DNA of 64,000 bases from Fennellomyces sp. T-0311. Lineage: Eukaryota; Mucoromycota; Mucoromycetes; Mucorales; Lichtheimiaceae. Location: positions 62,001 to 126,000 of the forward strand of contig JALLLT010000037.1 of the NCBI GenBank assembly GCA_025266875.1, written 5' to 3'. A program made the translations under genes and the position numbers. Shown piece by piece: positions 47,701 to 58,454 of this stretch. How positions within the stretch are numbered: position 1 is the stretch's first letter; each line of letters starts with the position of its first letter. Below the pieces are notes generated by a model that worked only from the letters and a program-made list of their open reading frames with translations, made no database searches and was not told the DNA's origin.

Positions 47701-50219
47701 ACCTGGAGCAGTTCCTGCTTGTTCCCATGCCTTGACAAAGCGGCCCGCTAAATCCGCTTCTTTGGTGCCTATGCAACGCTTGGTATTGACGTCTTTTGTT
47801 TCTTCTACCTTTGGTTTGGATGGAGCATCTTCCTTGAACAAGTTGCGACGCATATGGTCGAGTTCGTGCGAAAGTAGTTGTGCAAGAACCTTGGTATCAG
47901 CATCATTGGGATTCGCAACGATTTCGTCTGTGTACTGCTTGGACTTTTCCGGTAGAACACGCATAATATCCGAAGCCGAAAAGTGTGATAGTGCAGTAAG
48001 TGCAGATGATCGGATACTGGTGATTTCGGACGACATCAAAGGTTCAATATAGTTGAAAAGGACATCATCCTTGAACTCATAATATGATTCTGACACTAGA
48101 ATAGTACACGTTAGCAAAAACTAACGGTACCATCTTTTGGGTCCATACCTTCATCAACGTCTCCCACAATGGCAAAGAAATCACACATCTTTGTCCATAG
48201 TACTACCATCATATCCTGCTCGCGCTCCATCGCAAACGCTGCGATATAGCTTATTGCCACATTCCACATGGATCGAGGTTCCGCAAGTCCCGCTGCTATG
48301 CAGGCACACATGATTTCCAAGATAAGCGCCAAAGATGCTACGTTCAGATTAGACGATGACTGAAGCAGCGAGACAACCATTGGAAGGATATCTTGAGCAC
48401 AAGTTCGAGGGCGTGTCTTGCAAAGGTCGCGCATGCTGGTCAGAACAGCTAGTTCCATTTGGATAGCTAACTTGTCATCCGGTCGGAGAGTTGACTTGCG
48501 GTGTAAAATCCAGTTTGCCATCGCCCTTTTGACTTCGTGCCATACTCGCGGTTGTCGTTCAAAGATGCTTACCAGCGTCTTAAATCCAACTGCGGCCATG
48601 GCTGTGCCCCGTGCCTGCGATGAATGGGAGCCTTGGATCATAGGGAGTACAGTTTGGAGAATTTTCGCTGTTGTAGTTGGATCGTTAACATCAACAAGTG
48701 TAGGAATTACAGTATGATAGATGAACAGGAATGTTTCGCTCGTCATGATATCCTTGGATCGCATCAGGTATAGAGTAAGCAAAAAAACAGAAAATTTGAA
48801 AGAGTATGTTCCTGTCGTAACAGACGACAAGTCAGCAAGGCGTTTGAGATTAGAATGGCGGATGTTGGTGTTGGTGTGGAATACGTATGGAGCCGTAAAC
48901 ATAAGAGCATGGATATGAGATACCGAGTTTGTCGGCACACCAGTGTCGTCTAGTTGATTGTCCAAGAAGTGAAAAAGGTAAGGTATCATATTAGCCATGG
49001 CGCCTGTCACACCGTATTCTTCCAATTCTTGGATCATCTTTTGAAGCCAACGGTTACTATACAAGCATCTCTCATAAAGGGAGTCCTCCGATTAACTTAC
49101 ATCATTCTTGATTGCTGCTTTATCTTTCACTTCGATAGATGCATTCTCCGTCACCTGAGCCAGCATCTCCAATGTTGATGACTTGCGCTGTTTCGCTGCT
49201 GCATCGTTCTCCACAATTTCTGTCCATGTTTGGAGAAGTGGTAGAATCGCAACAAGCAAAGTCTTATCAGAGGATTTATTGCGTCGAATAGCTTCTTGCA
49301 TCATCTTTAGAACAACTTGTTGATCATGAACGGTTTGCGTAGTCAATAACAGATAGGATAAACTGGTCCATATCAAGTAAAAGTTGGGTGCTGTCAGTGG
49401 CTGATCGCTGCATATGTCACGCGTTCCGTAGACTCGATCAAGACGCTGTAAATAGGGCAATGATGGGTACCCATAGGTAGCAGCATCGTATGCTCTACAG
49501 AGTAGCTGATAGAAAACGGTGGTGGCAATCGATCGAAGCTCGTCTTCCGGGACTTCGGGGCTCGTGAACACTGTCGAAATATAGTCGACCAACTGGAGAT
49601 AAAACGACATGGCCCTTCGTGTCGGATATCGTTGGAGCACATCGACTAAATAGTAGTAAAGCTCGGCGCGCAATGCTGTTGACGGATAAGTGTTTGCAAA
49701 GCGATGGAGAAGTGCCATCCTCTGTGCGTTGCTCGCGGCCAGTAGAACGCTGTCAAAAAAGGTACCCATGCTATCCAACAAGCTGTAGTCATAAGATTCG
49801 TCGTACTGCGCGAGTAAAAAGTCCACCTCAAAGAAAACATCGTCGCCAAGTTCGGGTCGCTGTCGACAAATGACAATGAACGGGTGTACAATACCCGTAG
49901 GCGACGATGTCAGAACAAGGTCGATCGCGTCGTGAAACTCTTTTAGCTGTGCATGGCATTGCAATAGCAACGTAATGGATCGAAGGTATACGCTAGTCTT
50001 TAACCGATTGTTGCTGGTCAAAACAAGATTTTGCAAATGGAGTATGGTGTCCTTGAATCGAAAAGAACCAGCTTGTACACTGGCAACAATCTTGTCACAG
50101 ACGCTAGAGACCGCAATAACTGATAAATCCGGGTTTGTTAACGTCGTCCACAGTTTTTCGGTTTCGTCGGCAGCGTATGCTTGGTGAATCTCGGCAAAAC
50201 GATGCTTGACCATCGCCAT
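44706..50219 (-). CDS. Very large HEAT/ARM-repeat protein, focadhesin-like
   Basis: About 1,700 residues in a handful of long exons (50219-49092, 49064-48111, 48117-46663, 46590-45583, 45595-44915 and a short last exon), joined by short introns. It is almost all alpha-helical repeat. Segments such as KFSVFLLTLYLMRSKD ... IYHTVIPTLVDVNDP and ILQTVLPMIQGSHSSQARGT resemble the DUF3730 part of focadhesin (FOCAD), and total length is close to the human protein. Focadhesin is reported to stabilise the cytoplasmic SKI RNA-decay complex; that role here is inference. An alternative is another HEAT-repeat scaffold. The first true ATG is 50217-50219 (MAMVKHRFAEIHQAYAADE); a nearby upstream GTG is not used. 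The last exon, MLKRILKLIALADSLDSKKL ... IARIITSE, ends at TAA 44706-44708. Confidence 0.65.
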
Positions 50220-50415
50220 TGCCACTCTTTCTTTTTGTTGGACGCGTAAGAAGCTTTGATTTCCTCGACCTCAATTTCATCCACAGCTGGGATTCGTTCG
50301 TTGGTGTCCCACGCGACATGCTGCTTGGAGATAGGAAGGTATAGTATCGCGTAAATTACGAGGTCGCTTTATAAACAAAATGTATATTATTTACAGATTT
50401 TAGGAGGCACTTTGT

Positions 50416-52232
50416 CTAGTAACGAGGAGCATGTCTATCCAGATGTTCTTGCAAATATGCGGTTACATCATAGCCACATGTCTTCATGTCATCCAGCGCT
50501 ATTGCAAGTCTTGAATCTTGGTTACTTGCCAGTTTTTTGACAAGACGATAGTAGCAACCGCGTAACGGCACGAAACCCATCGACTTCATTTGCTCCAGAT
50601 ACTTGAACGCATCTTCATAGTTATCCTGAGTGCACATGAGAGTGACCATCTTGCTCAAGGTGGTTGCATTGGGACTGAGGTTCCCATGGGCATACTTGTC
50701 AAATATCTTGGCCCCCATCACGGCTTCTTCGGCGTGGATACATGCATCCAAGATGGCATGGATTGTTTCAAGATCGATCGTCACTCCCAGTTCAGCAGCC
50801 CTTCCAAATGTTTCCATTGCGTCTTCATATTCGTTATTGTACGCAAAGGAATGGATGATAAGATTGAAAGCGAGAATATCGAGCGAATCCTCCTTTTTCA
50901 ACTGCGCCAACGAATCCCGCGCAAGTCGTATTGCCTCTACATCTTTCCCGAGTTTGTAGGCGATAGGTCGTGCGGTGCCTTGACTTGGTGTGATGCCCGC
51001 CGCGCGCATCAAGTGAAGTACCTTGAGTGTGCTTTTCCAGTCCCCAGTCGCAGCAAACGCCTCAATCAGTGGTGCAAAGTGGCTTTCTTTGTAAGGGTAT
51101 CCAAGCTTCCCAATCACGCGGATCACGTCGCTACCCAAACTTGAGTCGCCATAGTGCGCCGCAACATGCAATACATAGTGACAAAGCCCTTCGTCCGGCG
51201 CGATGTTGTGGTCCAAAACAGCAATTTTCCACATATCCTTCACAATCTCGTGCTACAACAGGCATTTAGTACCTGTACCGGAAACACACAGCCCAATCTT
51301 ACCGAGCTATTTAATGCCGCAGACCGTAGTAGGTTCATATACATGTAGTTGTAGCGTCCAGCAAAGGTGTCCAGTATTGCTGCTCCTTTCAGCATATCAT
51401 AAGCCATATCCGGATGGTTGAATTGGACACACATATCCACCAGCTGGCGATACATGTGCAGTGTTGGGGTGACGCCTTCCAGCCTCATCCTTTCCAGTGT
51501 ATCAAATGCCCGTTCGATTTCGCCATTGTTCCGCATGCAGGTGAGCATATGGCCGTACACGGGCCTCATCTTTGGATTATATCCCACGCGTTCCATTTCT
51601 TCCAATATCCACGCTTGCAGTTTGGGATCGGCGAATTGTGATGCGAGCTAATCCATACGTGTCAGTTTAAGCTGGTGTGTCTGATGTGTTGTTATACCTG
51701 AAGCGCGTTGTGGAAAAACTTGACAGTGGGTCGGACGTTGTTGTTTCGCATATGATCGAATAATGCCATTGCTTGGTCGATATCGTCTGCCTTTGAATAA
51801 GCGCTGAGGAGACATTCGTAGATGTTTGCGTCGTAAGGAATGTTTGCTTCATCCAGTCTTTTTGCAAGACCTAGTATCTTGCTGACGGTGGACTTTCCCG
51901 TTAGACTAAGGATAGATGCCATATCCAGCGTTTGTCGCATCTTTTTATTGATATCTTCCAGAAACTCTTCATTGCTTGCATATTCGTTTAGTACAGCGTT
52001 TTTAGTAGCCACTTGACGTTGCTCCTTGAATGCGGAGAAGGACGAGTAAGAGCGTCGACGTTCCTGGAATCGTGATGTGTATGATATTGTACGCGGTCGC
52101 GTGGCAGGAGCTGTATAAAGATCAATGTTAATCGCAGTTGCATGTCATGATCGGAAGCTGTCACGTACTCTTTGATGCTGTAAGGAACAGACGTTTGCAA
52201 CATGCTGCACAGATCAAGCGCGATCGAAGCAT
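50416..52232 (-). CDS. Mitochondrial pentatricopeptide-repeat (PPR) protein
   Basis: RNA-binding protein built of about a dozen 35-residue PPR helices, for example YECLLSAYSKADDIDQAMAL, MLTCMRNNGEIERAFDTLER and LIIHSFAYNNEYEDAMETFG. The N-terminus comes from a short first exon, MLRSRLICAACCKRLFLTAS, that is basic and Arg/Ser-rich with a downstream TISYTSRFQERRRSYSSF, so an import presequence is likely. The first intron (about 52113-52171) keeps frame only with this start (52230-52232); the other ATG in that exon, 52204, is out of frame. Fungal PPR proteins act in stability, processing or translation of mitochondrial transcripts; the target RNA is unknown. Stop at 50416-50418. Head-to-head with the ARMC7 gene. 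Confidence 0.85.
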
Positions 52233-52288
52233 TGTCGTGACAACAACAACAAAAGCGTATCCTGGCCAAACTCAGAAATTATTTCCTA
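52233..52288. promoter_or_regulatory. 56-bp head-to-head gap, PPR / ARMC7
   Basis: Only 56 bp separate the two divergent start codons, so transcription start sites must either overlap or lie inside the opposite gene. Contains a CAACAACAACAAAAGC stretch. No TATA-like box is evident. Confidence 0.55.
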
Positions 52289-53033
52289 TGTCCCGTAAAC
52301 GACATCGTGTGCAGCCCGGTCCCGATCGCGAACAGTTTCTTGGCCAATTGGTGCAAGAGTACAATTCGACAAAAGATCTGGGTATGCTTGTTTCAAACTA
52401 CCTTATTAGCATTGTGCTTACTCATGTTTAGAGGCTAAACAGCAAGTGCTGGCCAACCTTGCGAACTTTGCATACGATGCGATCAATCACGATTGGCTTT
52501 GGCAGGTCTATGCAGTCGACGTGTTTCTTGGTAAGTATAAACGCATCTACCAGGATATAATTATATTTTAACGCGGAACTCGTTGGACAGATGCCATAGA
52601 GCAACCTGATCCACTTTTGAAGGAGTTCGGCATGGGTGGCCTAACCAATATTTGTCGAGGTTCGTTTCTATTTTAGCAACACAGAAGACTATGCTGACAG
52701 ATGATGGTATAGATCCACAGCACAGCCACTATATCCTGTCAAAGCCGGAGAATATTGAAAAGATTGCTGCTATCGTTGTGAGCAACAGCCAACGGCCTTG
52801 TACCACCGACGCCGTTATTAATGCAATGGTTGCGCTCATGTTCCTTGTAAATGAATCTTCTCGGCCAGGTAGCAAGAGTTTCAGTCTTGCTGTATCCTTT
52901 GCTAACATATGTACAATTAGTCATCGTAACGCCCGCACTGAAAGAGGGCTTGCTTCGTCTTCAGGATCCCCAAACGGATAAGCGGATCAACACGATTGCG
53001 ACGCTGTTTCTGACGGATTACTTTCAGACATAG
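52289..53033 (+). CDS. ARMC7 homologue (armadillo-repeat protein)
   Basis: Small armadillo-repeat protein matching animal ARMC7, a factor found with late spliceosomes. Signature blocks: EFLGQLVQEY-like start (REQFLGQLVQEYNSTKDL), then KQQVLANLANFAYDAINHDW, then EFGMGGLTNICR, where animal ARMC7 has a similar VLANLANFAYDP and GGLCNLC. Later HYILSKPENIEKIAAIVVSN and TDAVINAMVALMFLVNESSR correspond to the third and fourth repeats. Four introns; the last exon reads TPALKEGLLRLQDPQTDKRI and stops at 53033. Start is the ATG at 52289 (MSRKRHRVQPGPDREQFLG). About 185 residues, the usual size. Four base pairs separate its stop from that of the convergent 2H-type gene. Confidence 0.85.
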
Positions 53034-53037
53034 CTTT

Positions 53038-53724
53038 TTATTGGCGAGTTGCTGGCCATCGGCCCCGTTCCATGAATTCATGTCGGTTGCCAACGTTTAC
53101 ACCCTTCAGCGTTCGCTCATACAACACGATATCCCATTCGTTAGGGCTAATATCATTTCTAAACGTCTCTCGTGCAGCTTCATACATACGTTCCATCAAA
53201 CGATCTTCCAGCACCAACCGATTCCACTTTGCGTTTTGCTCGGGTGTTGCATGTGGCTCATCCCAATACCCAAGACTGATGTGGTTGATTGCTTTGGGAC
53301 GAATGGCGGGATATTTTTCCGCAAATTCAGACACTACTTTATGATATGGTTCCGGTGCTGCCAATGGTAATAAAAGGTGGACAGGAAACTCGTTAATGAC
53401 CCGCGGTTGTTGTGTCCCTTGGTCTATGATTGCGGTCGCCTTTCTTACGAGTAACGGTGTTGTTTTTACTTTGGGCGTATCGCGTCCTAGCAACGTACTT
53501 TTGCTATGTATAATCGTATTCAACGTGTCGATGATTTGCTGTAGGTCGTTTTGCTGGACGCTGAAGAAACCTGTCATACTAGAATGGCAATCGTATTTGC
53601 AGGCTGTGGTAAAATGGAATCGCATACGGGAATTTTCAATGAAATTGTCGACATGAATCCGGAAAGGGGAACCATGCATAGGTTCCAAGTAGAGAATGAG
53701 TTCCCTTGTCGAGGAGTTCGTCAT
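53038..53724 (-). CDS. 2H-phosphoesterase-like protein
   Basis: Single-exon protein of about 228 residues. Two His-x-Ser/Thr-x motifs fit the 2H phosphoesterase fold: HFTT (in MRFHFTTACKYD, about residue 38) and HISL (in KAINHISLGYWDEP, about residue 150). Enzymes of that superfamily cleave or open cyclic phosphates on RNA or nucleotides. Overall sequence resembles uncharacterised fungal members, so the substrate is unknown. Start taken at ATG 53722-53724 (MTNSSTRELILYLEPMHG); an upstream in-frame TTG extends the open frame but is not a normal start. It follows the Fanzor gene on the same strand after 143 bp. Confidence 0.6.
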   Translation of the reverse strand: MTNSSTRELILYLEPMHGSPFRIHVDNFIENSRMRFHFTTACKYDCHSSMTGFFSVQQNDLQQIIDTLNTIIHSKSTLLGRDTPKVKTTPLLVRKATAIIDQGTQQPRVINEFPVHLLLPLAAPEPYHKVVSEFAEKYPAIRPKAINHISLGYWDEPHATPEQNAKWNRLVLEDRLMERMYEAARETFRNDISPNEWDIVLYERTLKGVNVGNRHEFMERGRWPATRQ

Positions 53725-53800
53725 TTGTTGGAAAACCAAGAGCCACCTTCAGTTTGCCTGCGGACTAGAAGCTTAATCCAGCTAGTTTGGGCCCAGCTAA

Positions 53801-53831
53801 CATGCCTGGGGGTGGCCAGTCCCCAGACATG
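53801..53831 (-). ncRNA. Candidate Fanzor guide-RNA scaffold hairpin
   Basis: On the minus strand CATGTCTGGGG (53831-53821) pairs with CCCCAGGCATG (53811-53801) around a 9-nt loop: 11 base pairs with one G-T wobble. A second shorter hairpin (AGCT ... AGCT) follows. It lies 37 bp past the Fanzor stop codon on the coding strand, where omega RNAs of Fanzor and TnpB are known to be encoded. No expression evidence; it could also be a 3'-UTR structure. Confidence 0.35.
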
Positions 53832-53867
53832 CGCCAGACGCAATAACTAAAGCTGTGGAATTCTTTA

Positions 53868-56800
53868 TTAATTCCTTTCATTTTCATGGGGTGGCCGTAC
53901 AAGAGCATTTGGGCGGTAATTGGGGGCTCCATCCGTAAGCATGTATTGAATCCCAATGCGTCTCATATTGCACGCCGCGTTCTTGTCTCTGTCGATAAAC
54001 TACAATAAGCGGCATCAGATTGAGCTTGATACAACTGTATCCCCACTTACAAGAGCTCGCCCGTGAGCAAGCTCGTTCCTGCATTGCTTTATGGACCAAA
54101 TTTCTGTATCTAAAAGTATGCGTAAGAAGAAAGCAGAATTCCAAATGCTTGAAACTTACTGCGCGCTTGTCCTTGTTCGCAATCTGCTTGTGGGTACAGA
54201 AACACGCCGGCTTCATCGACACACCATTTGACCTTCCTGCCCCGATTTCCAGCAAGTGTCAAAGCGCGACGTCTCTTGATGCTAGTAATAACTTGTTAAT
54301 TAATGGAACACCGAATAAAGTTCCTACCTTACATGCGAGGACAATGGATATAGGTCCCTTGGACCCGTTGGAGCCGTGTGTCGCATGAAGAGTGCACCTG
54401 ACTGGTATTGTGCTCGTTGGTTAAAATAACCAAAGCGAATTTGGAAAGGAGTAAGATAAGTTCCTATTTAGTTGATAGGTTATTAGTTATTATCGACAAC
54501 GAGTTTAGGTGGACGTTATGGCTTACAACGTGAGGGATTGGGGCAAATCCGGGGATCAGAGGCATATCGCCCGCTCCATAGAAAGCGATTGTCGGCAGAT
54601 CGTTTTGTTCCCAGCCTTGTTCTCGGGCAAAGTCGCGGCGATTGGCATGCCAACGCTTTCTTTGTCTTTTTGTTGTAACTTGGATGGGTAACAACTTCAT
54701 TCCCTAAAAAGAATACGTTTGGTCAGGTCAGCAAGTTAAAAGCGTCCTAGATGGATATGGCATACTGGAGGAATTGGGGGGTTTACGCCTAGTACCTGAT
54801 TTACTATCTGATGCTTTGTGCTCTGGCGAGCTGAAAACATAGTCCGACGGATCTCTCTATGTTTAAAATGTTCATTGAACATTTTCATGCTGTATCCTTT
54901 CTCAGTAATTATATACGTATCACCACTTTTTAGATCAACTTACCGTGTGCGTATCATGCTGAGCACAAAGATATGCCTTGCAAAGTCTGCAGACTCGGAT
55001 ACATTCGCAGAGTTATTTCTAAGTATATCGTATTCCTGCTCAATTCGAAACTTCCGACGATTGACAAGCTCTTGCTTATATTCCCAAAATACATTGGTCT
55101 TTGCGCTATAGATTTGCTTGTTACCAAGGTTCAAATAATATGACCTCAAATTGCTTACTGGTAGTTTCGGGTTGGAACGGAGAATTGGTTCATCCACAAC
55201 CCTGGTTGCGGTTCTTCCTCTTGCGTACTTGTGCCCGTGACCATTGCAGAGACACCTATTCATGTCTGATAAGAACCAGAATGATGCGATAATAGAGCAT
55301 ATCAGACCTACCTGGATCGATTCCCACAATCCGTGAGTTATTCAGTCGTTCCCCACCCAACCCTCTTGGCTCCTTGTCGAGAAGGTAAACACCTTTTGTC
55401 CATTCTCCCAAGTCGGCATTGTCAGCCATCCGTCGTATTTCTCGTCTTGTTGACGGTTGGGGTTCTGAACAAAATGATTAGCCAGACTCCCAAGTATCCT
55501 CTGCTATAATTACTCACCAATATCGGCTAACATCGGCTTCTTGAAGTGCACGTGGGTAAAGGCTCCGTCGCTGCGAATGCTGTAGTCGAACGTTATTGGG
55601 TTCGTGTCCAACAGCTGGTTCACTGCCGTACAAGATATGGGTTACTGTTGAGAATATCCTAGCAGCTGACGTCTGCTCGCACTTACCATCATCGCCTATC
55701 GCCCAACGATTCCGTTGGACATGATCGATGTTGAAAACCTCTTCCCAAATTTCTTGGCGGATGTTCATGTTTTGCGGGCCCGTGTCCCTGATGATCTCGC
55801 TGTTAGTCCGAAACTGGCCGTTCTTTTGTATATTGCAGTTAATATCTTGATTTGACTTTGCAAAGGTACTTACTGGTCTGAGAAGCAGATTCGGCACAGG
55901 TACTTGATTGTTGGCAAGTCATGCCCGCCTAATTATGTATGCAAGTGTCCGGGTGCAGATTAAGAAGTGAGTGACCTGATGGCTCGCGACAGGAAGCAGT
56001 GACCACCGGTGCTGTTGCAGCGAGTGCTCTGACAGTGCCAATAACCAACGACTGAACCGTAGTATTCTCTCGGCCAAGTCAAGTGTAATGTCTCTGGCGT
56101 AAAGATGAAACATGTTGGGAGCTTGAGCCAGCCAAAGCTCAAAAGCTTCGTGCATCATTCTTGTTTACGTTAATGATTATGTTGCTAAGCTTTGTCTTCC
56201 TAACCAGCCCGTGATACTTACTCATACTCCTCCATTATGTTCAGTGCTTCGACTTGTGGCGGTGGTTCTGGGATGTGGTTGATAATGTTGCTTGTAATCA
56301 GGCGTACGGCTCGTTTCAGCTCGTTTCTGTTGCGGATGAACCCTTCGAGACGCTGGCTCCAGAATTTCGATATGTACTTGGGCGTGTTTCGCAGATGTTC
56401 CTTGACATCTATCCGATAGTTAGCATACTTTTGCCTATGAGTCCAATGGAGGTCTTACTCTGAATCGCCTGGCGGGCGAAATTACTCCCCATGGCGTTGT
56501 TCAGTGTACCATCACCAACAGTGTCTGGTTGGTACAAAGCTGTAGAAGAGTTTATATTTTAGCAGTTTACTCGCGTTGAATACTCATGTAATACCTTGGT
56601 TCGTATCAGGATCTCTTTGACAAATCCTGAGAAATGCAAAGGTCTGGCGGATGTCGTCGTCCTGTGTAGGCGTTAGTATGCAATGCCTACAGTTGGATGC
56701 AGGAACACTCACGATATTCAGTCTGGTGGGAAATTGCTCTCCAATGCGCAGTCCTGCCAGCTTGTACACGTTCACCCAGAAAGTTTGGTCGAAAAGTGGC

Positions 56801-57081
56801 GGCATCGCCTGGAAGTGGCCTTCGAGGAACCTGCGCACATGAAGATTCACAATATTCAACGCGTCTTTGCGGAGGGTTGAGTTGACATTCGCTAAAGCAC
56901 GGAATTCGAGCTTCCCATCTAATGAGCATCATGATCTAAGACAGCAGTGCATGCTTACGATCAAATAACGGTACTGCGGTCTGATCAAGGGCTTTAACGC
57001 ACAGTTCCGAGTAACTGTCCTTTGTTGTAGGCCAAGGAAGCCATTAAATGGCACTTGTTGCGGGGGATCGTCAGGATTCAT
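53868..57081 (-). CDS. Fanzor (eukaryotic TnpB-like RNA-guided nuclease), intron-rich
   Basis: Eukaryotic relative of transposon TnpB/OrfB. Fanzor proteins are guided by an omega RNA to cut DNA with a RuvC domain. Motifs: a typical strand FDYSIRSDGAFTHVHFKKP just before the nuclease core, RuvC-I in IVGIDP|DMNRCL (55312-55326), RuvC-II glutamate in LTNEHNTSQVHSSC (near 54413), RuvC-III in FIDRDKNAACNMRRIG (near 53986). All three acidic residues are present. The zinc-ribbon is altered: HSSC where CxxC is usual, and a single Cys in WSIKQCRN. I count about 16 introns of roughly 40-160 nt, most in clear phase. Two joins are weak: near 56950 (the best donor, GTAAGC, breaks frame) and near 55900-55950, where one frame meets TGA at 55922-55924 but a 25-nt exon threads past it. 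Start MNPDDPPQQVPFNGFLGL chosen after a pyrimidine-rich leader. About 750 residues. Confidence 0.75.
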
Positions 57082-57651
57082 CGGGTTAAGCAAGAAAGAA
57101 GAACAAAGAAAGAAAACAGACAGAACGCGTAACGAAGTTTTATTTTCTTTCCAAACACGTTTTATGACCACATGATTCACAGTGTCAATATTTTTTTCTA
57201 TCATTATCCATGAGCTTTATTCATCCTCGGCATGACATTACTCGATATCATCCGCCTTGAGTAGCACAAGGCGGCAAGCGGCGATGCTTGCTTTACCATA
57301 AGCGGTAATTGCGTGCTCTTGACACAATGCAAATTTAAGGACACGCGTGAAAGATTGTCTCCATTTTCTCCTTCCTCTGTACATTGCCTATTTGAAACAT
57401 GAGTGGGAAAAAAGCAGGGTATGAATGTGGTCAAGTGCACGATTGCCCATTCTCATCTCCACAAAGCGCGTAACGCCAAGAAAGTAGCTTTTAGTGATGC
57501 GCCACTCATTTGCATTGTGTCAATATATGGATAAGGCTGACGGTCGTCCATGCACACCAAGAGTGCTTATATTTTCTCGAAATAAATTGACAAATGGCTC
57601 ATTTTCGCAAGACGTCTCGCGTTCATTACGTAATTCATCCAAGTTATGCTC
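57082..57651. other. Upstream region of the Fanzor gene
   Basis: The first 60 bp upstream of the start are, on the minus strand, rich in TTCTTTC runs, like fungal leaders. No terminal inverted repeats or target duplications around the Fanzor gene could be found by eye. Nothing else supported. Confidence 0.4.
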
Positions 57652-57905
57652 CTATGAATAACCACCATCTTTGCCTTTGATTTGGTTCTGAATATCCAAA
57701 AAGTATTTCGCGAGTATGCCGTATTTTTCCCCGCAGGCTTGATCGTCATCATTTAGAGTCTGTGCATCATCCGGAATGGGATCATCGTCGCCCTCAACAC
57801 CAGTATTATCGCTGCCATTGTTTTCATCTTTCTCTTGCTCGTGCTTCCTGGAAGTCTGCCAGGACCTCGGCGCTTTTGTTTTGAAGGCTGATCAGGGTTA
57901 TTCAT
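57652..57905 (-). pseudogene. Frameshifted remnant with AT-hook-like start
   Basis: Begins MNNPDQPSKQKRRGPGRLPG then STSKRK, an AT-hook-like basic start seen in many fungal transposase and nuclear proteins. One base out of frame it continues DENNGSDNTGVEGDDDPIPD ... KYFLDIQNQIKGKDGGYS to a TAG at 57652-57654. The frame change falls in an A-rich stretch (AAGAGAAAGATGAAAAC, about 57822-57838). Likely a transposase N-terminal remnant; identity not secure. Confidence 0.4.
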
Positions 57906-58454
57906 ACGTGTATTGGTCGAATATGGAGGAAGTAGACCGAGTGAAAAAAAAGTGCAAGGCAAAGAACCCATGTCAAAAATGTTATCGCCAGCAGTGACAA
58001 TCTGCGCATATGCGCTACACAAGGGCAACACAAGGTACCCAGCCCCGACGTTAACTTCCAATATTATTGGACACTCGCTCCAAAAGTGCAGGTTGCTTAA
58101 CTTTTAATATCATTGGATGGGTGTCTACCCCAGTAGCTTTAACCCCGCCCTAGTTTGACTGATTAAGCAGTAAAGAATAAGAACGGGTTTGTGGGTCAGC
58201 TTCGCAACTAGCGAAGTGTTATCACATATAGGTGCCGCTACCATACTGTTTCGCTGTGGACATTGTCACATCTGAAAAGTAATCCATTGTCTCAAAAAAG
58301 CTTAGTTAAAGAAGCACAACGTATACTTGCGCAACCTCTTTCATATAGCAAAGCTAGTGGATTCTATACATAAAAAATGGGATTTCTTTTCTTTCAAACC
58401 ATGCCTTCAATGAAAAAAAAAGATTCTGACGGAGAGCAAACAGTACGAAAAAGC
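57906..58454. other. Intergenic region, nothing supported
   Basis: About 550 bp between the AT-hook remnant and the arginase fragment. Poly-A runs at 58411-58419. No gene or repeat recognised. Confidence 0.4.

Noticed and set aside
44915..50187. Many long antisense frames across the focadhesin-like gene
   Set aside because: They lack starts in context, splice signals and bias; they are shadows of the real minus-strand exons.
53868..58080. Fanzor plus AT-hook remnant as one intact transposon
   Set aside because: No terminal inverted repeats or target duplication seen around the pair, and the AT-hook frame is broken; co-location is not enough.
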